Assembly: GCA_032209605.1 (NCBI GenBank)
Contig: JASFXZ010000001.1
Span: 33,608,619 to 33,672,618, forward strand
Direction: 5' to 3'
Length of the DNA stretch: 64,000 nucleotides
DNA from: Mactromeris polynyma
Taxonomy: Eukaryota; Mollusca; Bivalvia; Venerida; Mactridae
The notes beneath the pieces were generated by a model that had not been told where the DNA came from, searched no databases, and saw only the letters and a list, made by a program, of their open reading frames with translations. Below, piece after piece: positions 61,220 through 64,000 of this stretch. The translations under genes and the position numbers were made by a program. Within the stretch, counting starts at the first letter, position 1. Every line of letters begins with the position of its first letter.

Positions 61220-61950
61220 AACACTATCTATCTATCTACCAGTTTTGTCAAACCTCTTTCGAGGACTTAGACAATTGAGCGCGTCAAGCCGCTGAGAAAA
61301 GTTAAAAAGAAGTAACAGTATAGTCAACAAAATAAAAGTAAGAATGGTAATACAATGTTAATGATATTAACAGTTTAAAAACAGGTGGGAAGGGAGTCAT
61401 GGTAAGATGGTATGTTAAATGTTGTTAATTGCAACATTAAACTGTACCAGGGCGGGTGACATGGAATGTGAGGGGGTAGAGTGTTCCACTGATGAACAAT
61501 CCGGGGAAAGAATGTGTATTTGTAATAGGCTTTGGTTAGTCTGCAAGATAGAGTATGGAAGTGGCGGGATGCTCTAGTTAGAGGGGTGAAATGACCTTGG
61601 ATGTGGATTGCAACCAAATCATTTCTTATTTTGTACATAAGGGACAGGCTAGAGTCAATGCGTCTGAAGTCTAACCTGCGCCACTTCAGACTATCTAGCA
61701 TTACCGTAACACTAGATATGCGTCCAAAGTCAGACATAGCCCAGCAGGCTGTCCCTCTTTGGACTGACTCTAGCTGGTATAAAAGGGACTGGGAAATGGG
61801 AGACCAGATTTCTGAACCATATTCCAGCTTGGGTCGCACTTGGGTCTGGTAAGCCATTGATTTCAGTGGGGTCGATTTTGTCTTAAAGTTTCTACGAAAA
61901 AAGCCTAGAGTTTGATTTGCTTTTGTAGTTGACCTAAACACGTTGATCAT
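61220..61950 (-). mobile_element. CR1-like LINE 3' fragment (reverse-transcriptase C-terminus)
   Basis: The 191-codon minus-strand frame encodes KANQTLGFFRRNFKTKSTP, MAYQTQVRPKLEYGSEIWSP, LLYQLESVQRGTACWAMSDF, FTPLTRASRHFHTLSCR and YYKYTFFPRIVHQWNTLPPH. This is the typical C-terminal region of CR1/L2-like elements and ends at a stop at 61375. The 3' UTR ends in a GATAGATAGATAG microsatellite (plus 61224-61238), a usual LINE tail. It is 5' truncated, as expected from aborted reverse transcription; the frame is still open, suggesting a fairly recent insertion. Confidence 0.85.
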
Positions 61951-61989
61951 ACTGAGCTGTTATTGAAAAAACACGTTGAATACAATGAA

Positions 61990-64000
61990 ACGTGTAGTAT
62001 AAACTATTAATCGGCTTTAAATTTCACATTGTTTACCACACACAACAATGTAAACAAATTATTTTACGACAAAAGTAAGACTATTTACACAAATAATAGA
62101 AAAACAAAACCCATTTAACATCAGTCAGAAAAATACTGTGAACAATATAAGATATTCGCAACGACATCGCCACGACAAAGAAGACTATTATGTTAAGAAA
62201 ATGATGTTCTTAATCTTCTAAAAAATATGGTTGATCTTAAATCTATGTTCGTAACCTTAAAGAATTATATTTCTCCATAATGTAAGCTTTGACTTACTAA
62301 TCGAAAATGAAATACTTTCAGGGAGTAAGCAGTCGTATCAACACATCCCTGTTTGATAAAAAACCCAATTATTCTGCACAAATGAAAATAAAAAAAATGC
62401 GAAAGTTGATATTCAGGAATGAAATAAGAAATCATATCTCCAACGTACAGGATATGTTTCCGAAACCATGGCCGATACGTGGGTGTAAAGATTAATATAA
62501 TACATATTCTCAACTATAAGAACACCAATTATTGAAACGTTTATTTACTAGATATACATGTACAATAATTATTGAAGATTTCTATAAAATTTACTTGTAA
62601 GTATCTCATTTCAAATACATGTAGCTTCAGAATATTGTTTCAATATAGTACACGGAGTACCACATTTATTGTCAAAAATGATAACCTTTGTCATACAAAA
62701 TATCCACAGGGATCTACGATTAAGTAAAATATAATAACCAATGCTCTAAGGGTATGTTCTATCTTCAGAGCTTGATTTGGCCTTTGACATGATGCGTTTT
62801 TGTTACTAATAACCCTTTGTAACGACAAGGTAAATTTAGAAATTAAAGCAAACTTGTTTGTTTGTCTTGCATAAATTCCCGCCAATTTTAATCACATGGA
62901 ATGATAATTATTGTTTTTAATGTACAAAGCGCAGAACGAAACATTCAAACATTTCTTCTTCAAGCGTTGGATGTAATATAATGTAAGCATTTTTGTAAGC
63001 CCTTAATTTCGAGTCAAAGCAAAAATAATTACTGTGTATTTATCAAAACATCCACGTTACAGCATAGTTACGTTAGTGGAAAATATGCGTGCTGCATGCT
63101 TGATAATTCATGATTTATAAAGTCGGTTACACCCTTAACAGTCTATCTCAGAAACCAATATCATGAAGTATACGGTAAGATATATGAATGATGGTAAAAA
63201 CGACTTCATAAACAATTTACAATCCTATTCATTTGACTGCAAACACACTTTATGTAACAAATACATCAGTTGAACAAAAAAAAAACAATACAAATTAACA
63301 TAATTACAATATAAAATAACAGCGTTCACTACGAACAATAAATATACCCACTATTAGCACTTTGAATCGGATGCATTGTCATGCATGTACATATTTATAT
63401 GGTGGAGCTGTCTCGTTCAGGCGTAGGCCATTGGACATATAATTTTATATCGTATTAAGGTAGACAACTTAAAAGAGAAATTATTTTTCTGATATTGGAT
63501 TAAAAACCTTGTTGGTCGTTTATTTACAATACAAACTACCTGACTTTTTATGTAAACTAAGCAATACGAATGCTATAAAACTAAATTCTATGTAACTCAG
63601 GAATGTCACTGCTGCCTAATTTAGTATTGATTTGTTGTGTGGTAACAGAAGGCAGATATAACTATTACTGGGGCTAAATAACAGCTTAACTCATTAATAA
63701 TTCTCTCATATAAAATTCCAATCAATTTTGTATTGGAAACAATAAAACAAGCCAGTTCAGCGCTAAATGCCGGTTCTGTGGACTGACTTCGTATTCTCTC
63801 CCTAAATTATTCAGTTCTGAGACTTTTAGCCCGAGACACAATTAAGCTGAACGTTTTGATGAAAGGCAGACTCAGTTTATACTTTGAGCGAAGTGATATT
63901 TCCGTGACCTTTATTTTTGCTTGCTTCTTGTCCACTTTGATTCTCCAAGTTATCCCTTATGGTCTGCCAGGCCATTCCTTGCGCCTCTGTTCATGTTTTA
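61990..64000. other. Terminal stretch, nothing recognised
   Basis: AT-rich sequence with A-runs and TACATGTA motifs. GC-richer unique sequence appears from about 63760 to the window edge, which could belong to a gene that continues outside, but no supported frame or splice pair was seen. Confidence 0.4.

Noticed and set aside
63890..64000. GC-richer block at the right edge, possibly an exon or LINE end
   Set aside because: All three minus-strand frames have early stops or lack motifs, and the window ends before it can be judged.

Overview
The window is nuclear DNA of an invertebrate animal, most likely a bivalve mollusc. The reasons are AT-rich sequence, many short exons with GT..AG introns, bivalve-type tRNA-derived SINEs, degenerate CR1/Jockey-like LINE fragments, small inverted-repeat elements and several long minisatellites. 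No prokaryotic, viral or organellar gene set is visible. Most long open frames here are chance or repeat-derived; the real genes are split into small exons, which I located by conserved motifs, splice sites and phase.

Layout. (1) Positions 979-29092, plus strand: a 27-exon class IIb histone-deacetylase gene (HDAC10/HDAC6 type), 794 codons, with two complete deacetylase domains. Its introns carry a LINE with a 28-bp minisatellite (intron 2), a 4.3-kb array of about 87 copies of a 50-bp unit (intron 7), SINEs and MITE-like hairpins. (2) Positions 29093-39900: no assured gene; a possible orphan terminal exon, a purine-only minisatellite, a fold-back repeat, LINE endonuclease remnants in both orientations, and a 32-bp minisatellite of about 34 copies ending just before the next gene. 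(3) Positions 39950-45944, plus strand: a 9-exon, 291-codon phytanoyl-CoA dioxygenase (PhyH) family Fe(II)/2-oxoglutarate oxygenase. (4) Positions 46000-54700: repeat-bearing sequence without a recognisable gene. (5) Positions 54757-57800, minus strand: a small gene for a 298-residue OB-fold protein resembling replication protein A subunit 1, with a noncoding first exon. (6) Positions 58000-64000: two LINE reverse-transcriptase 3' fragments, a tRNA-like fragment and a copy of a repeat that also lies, inverted, on the other side of the OB-fold gene.

The three genes show no sign of acting together. The strongest observation is in the deacetylase gene. Its two domains are exon-for-exon copies: 251 residues each without a single length change, interrupted by the same introns plus two extra in domain 2. 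Domain 1 has the glutamate gatekeeper of the polyamine deacetylase HDAC10, while domain 2 has the leucine gatekeeper of the HDAC6 tubulin-deacetylase domain and keeps every catalytic residue. Both exon models (deacetylase and PhyH) sum to a multiple of three with all phases consistent, which supports them.
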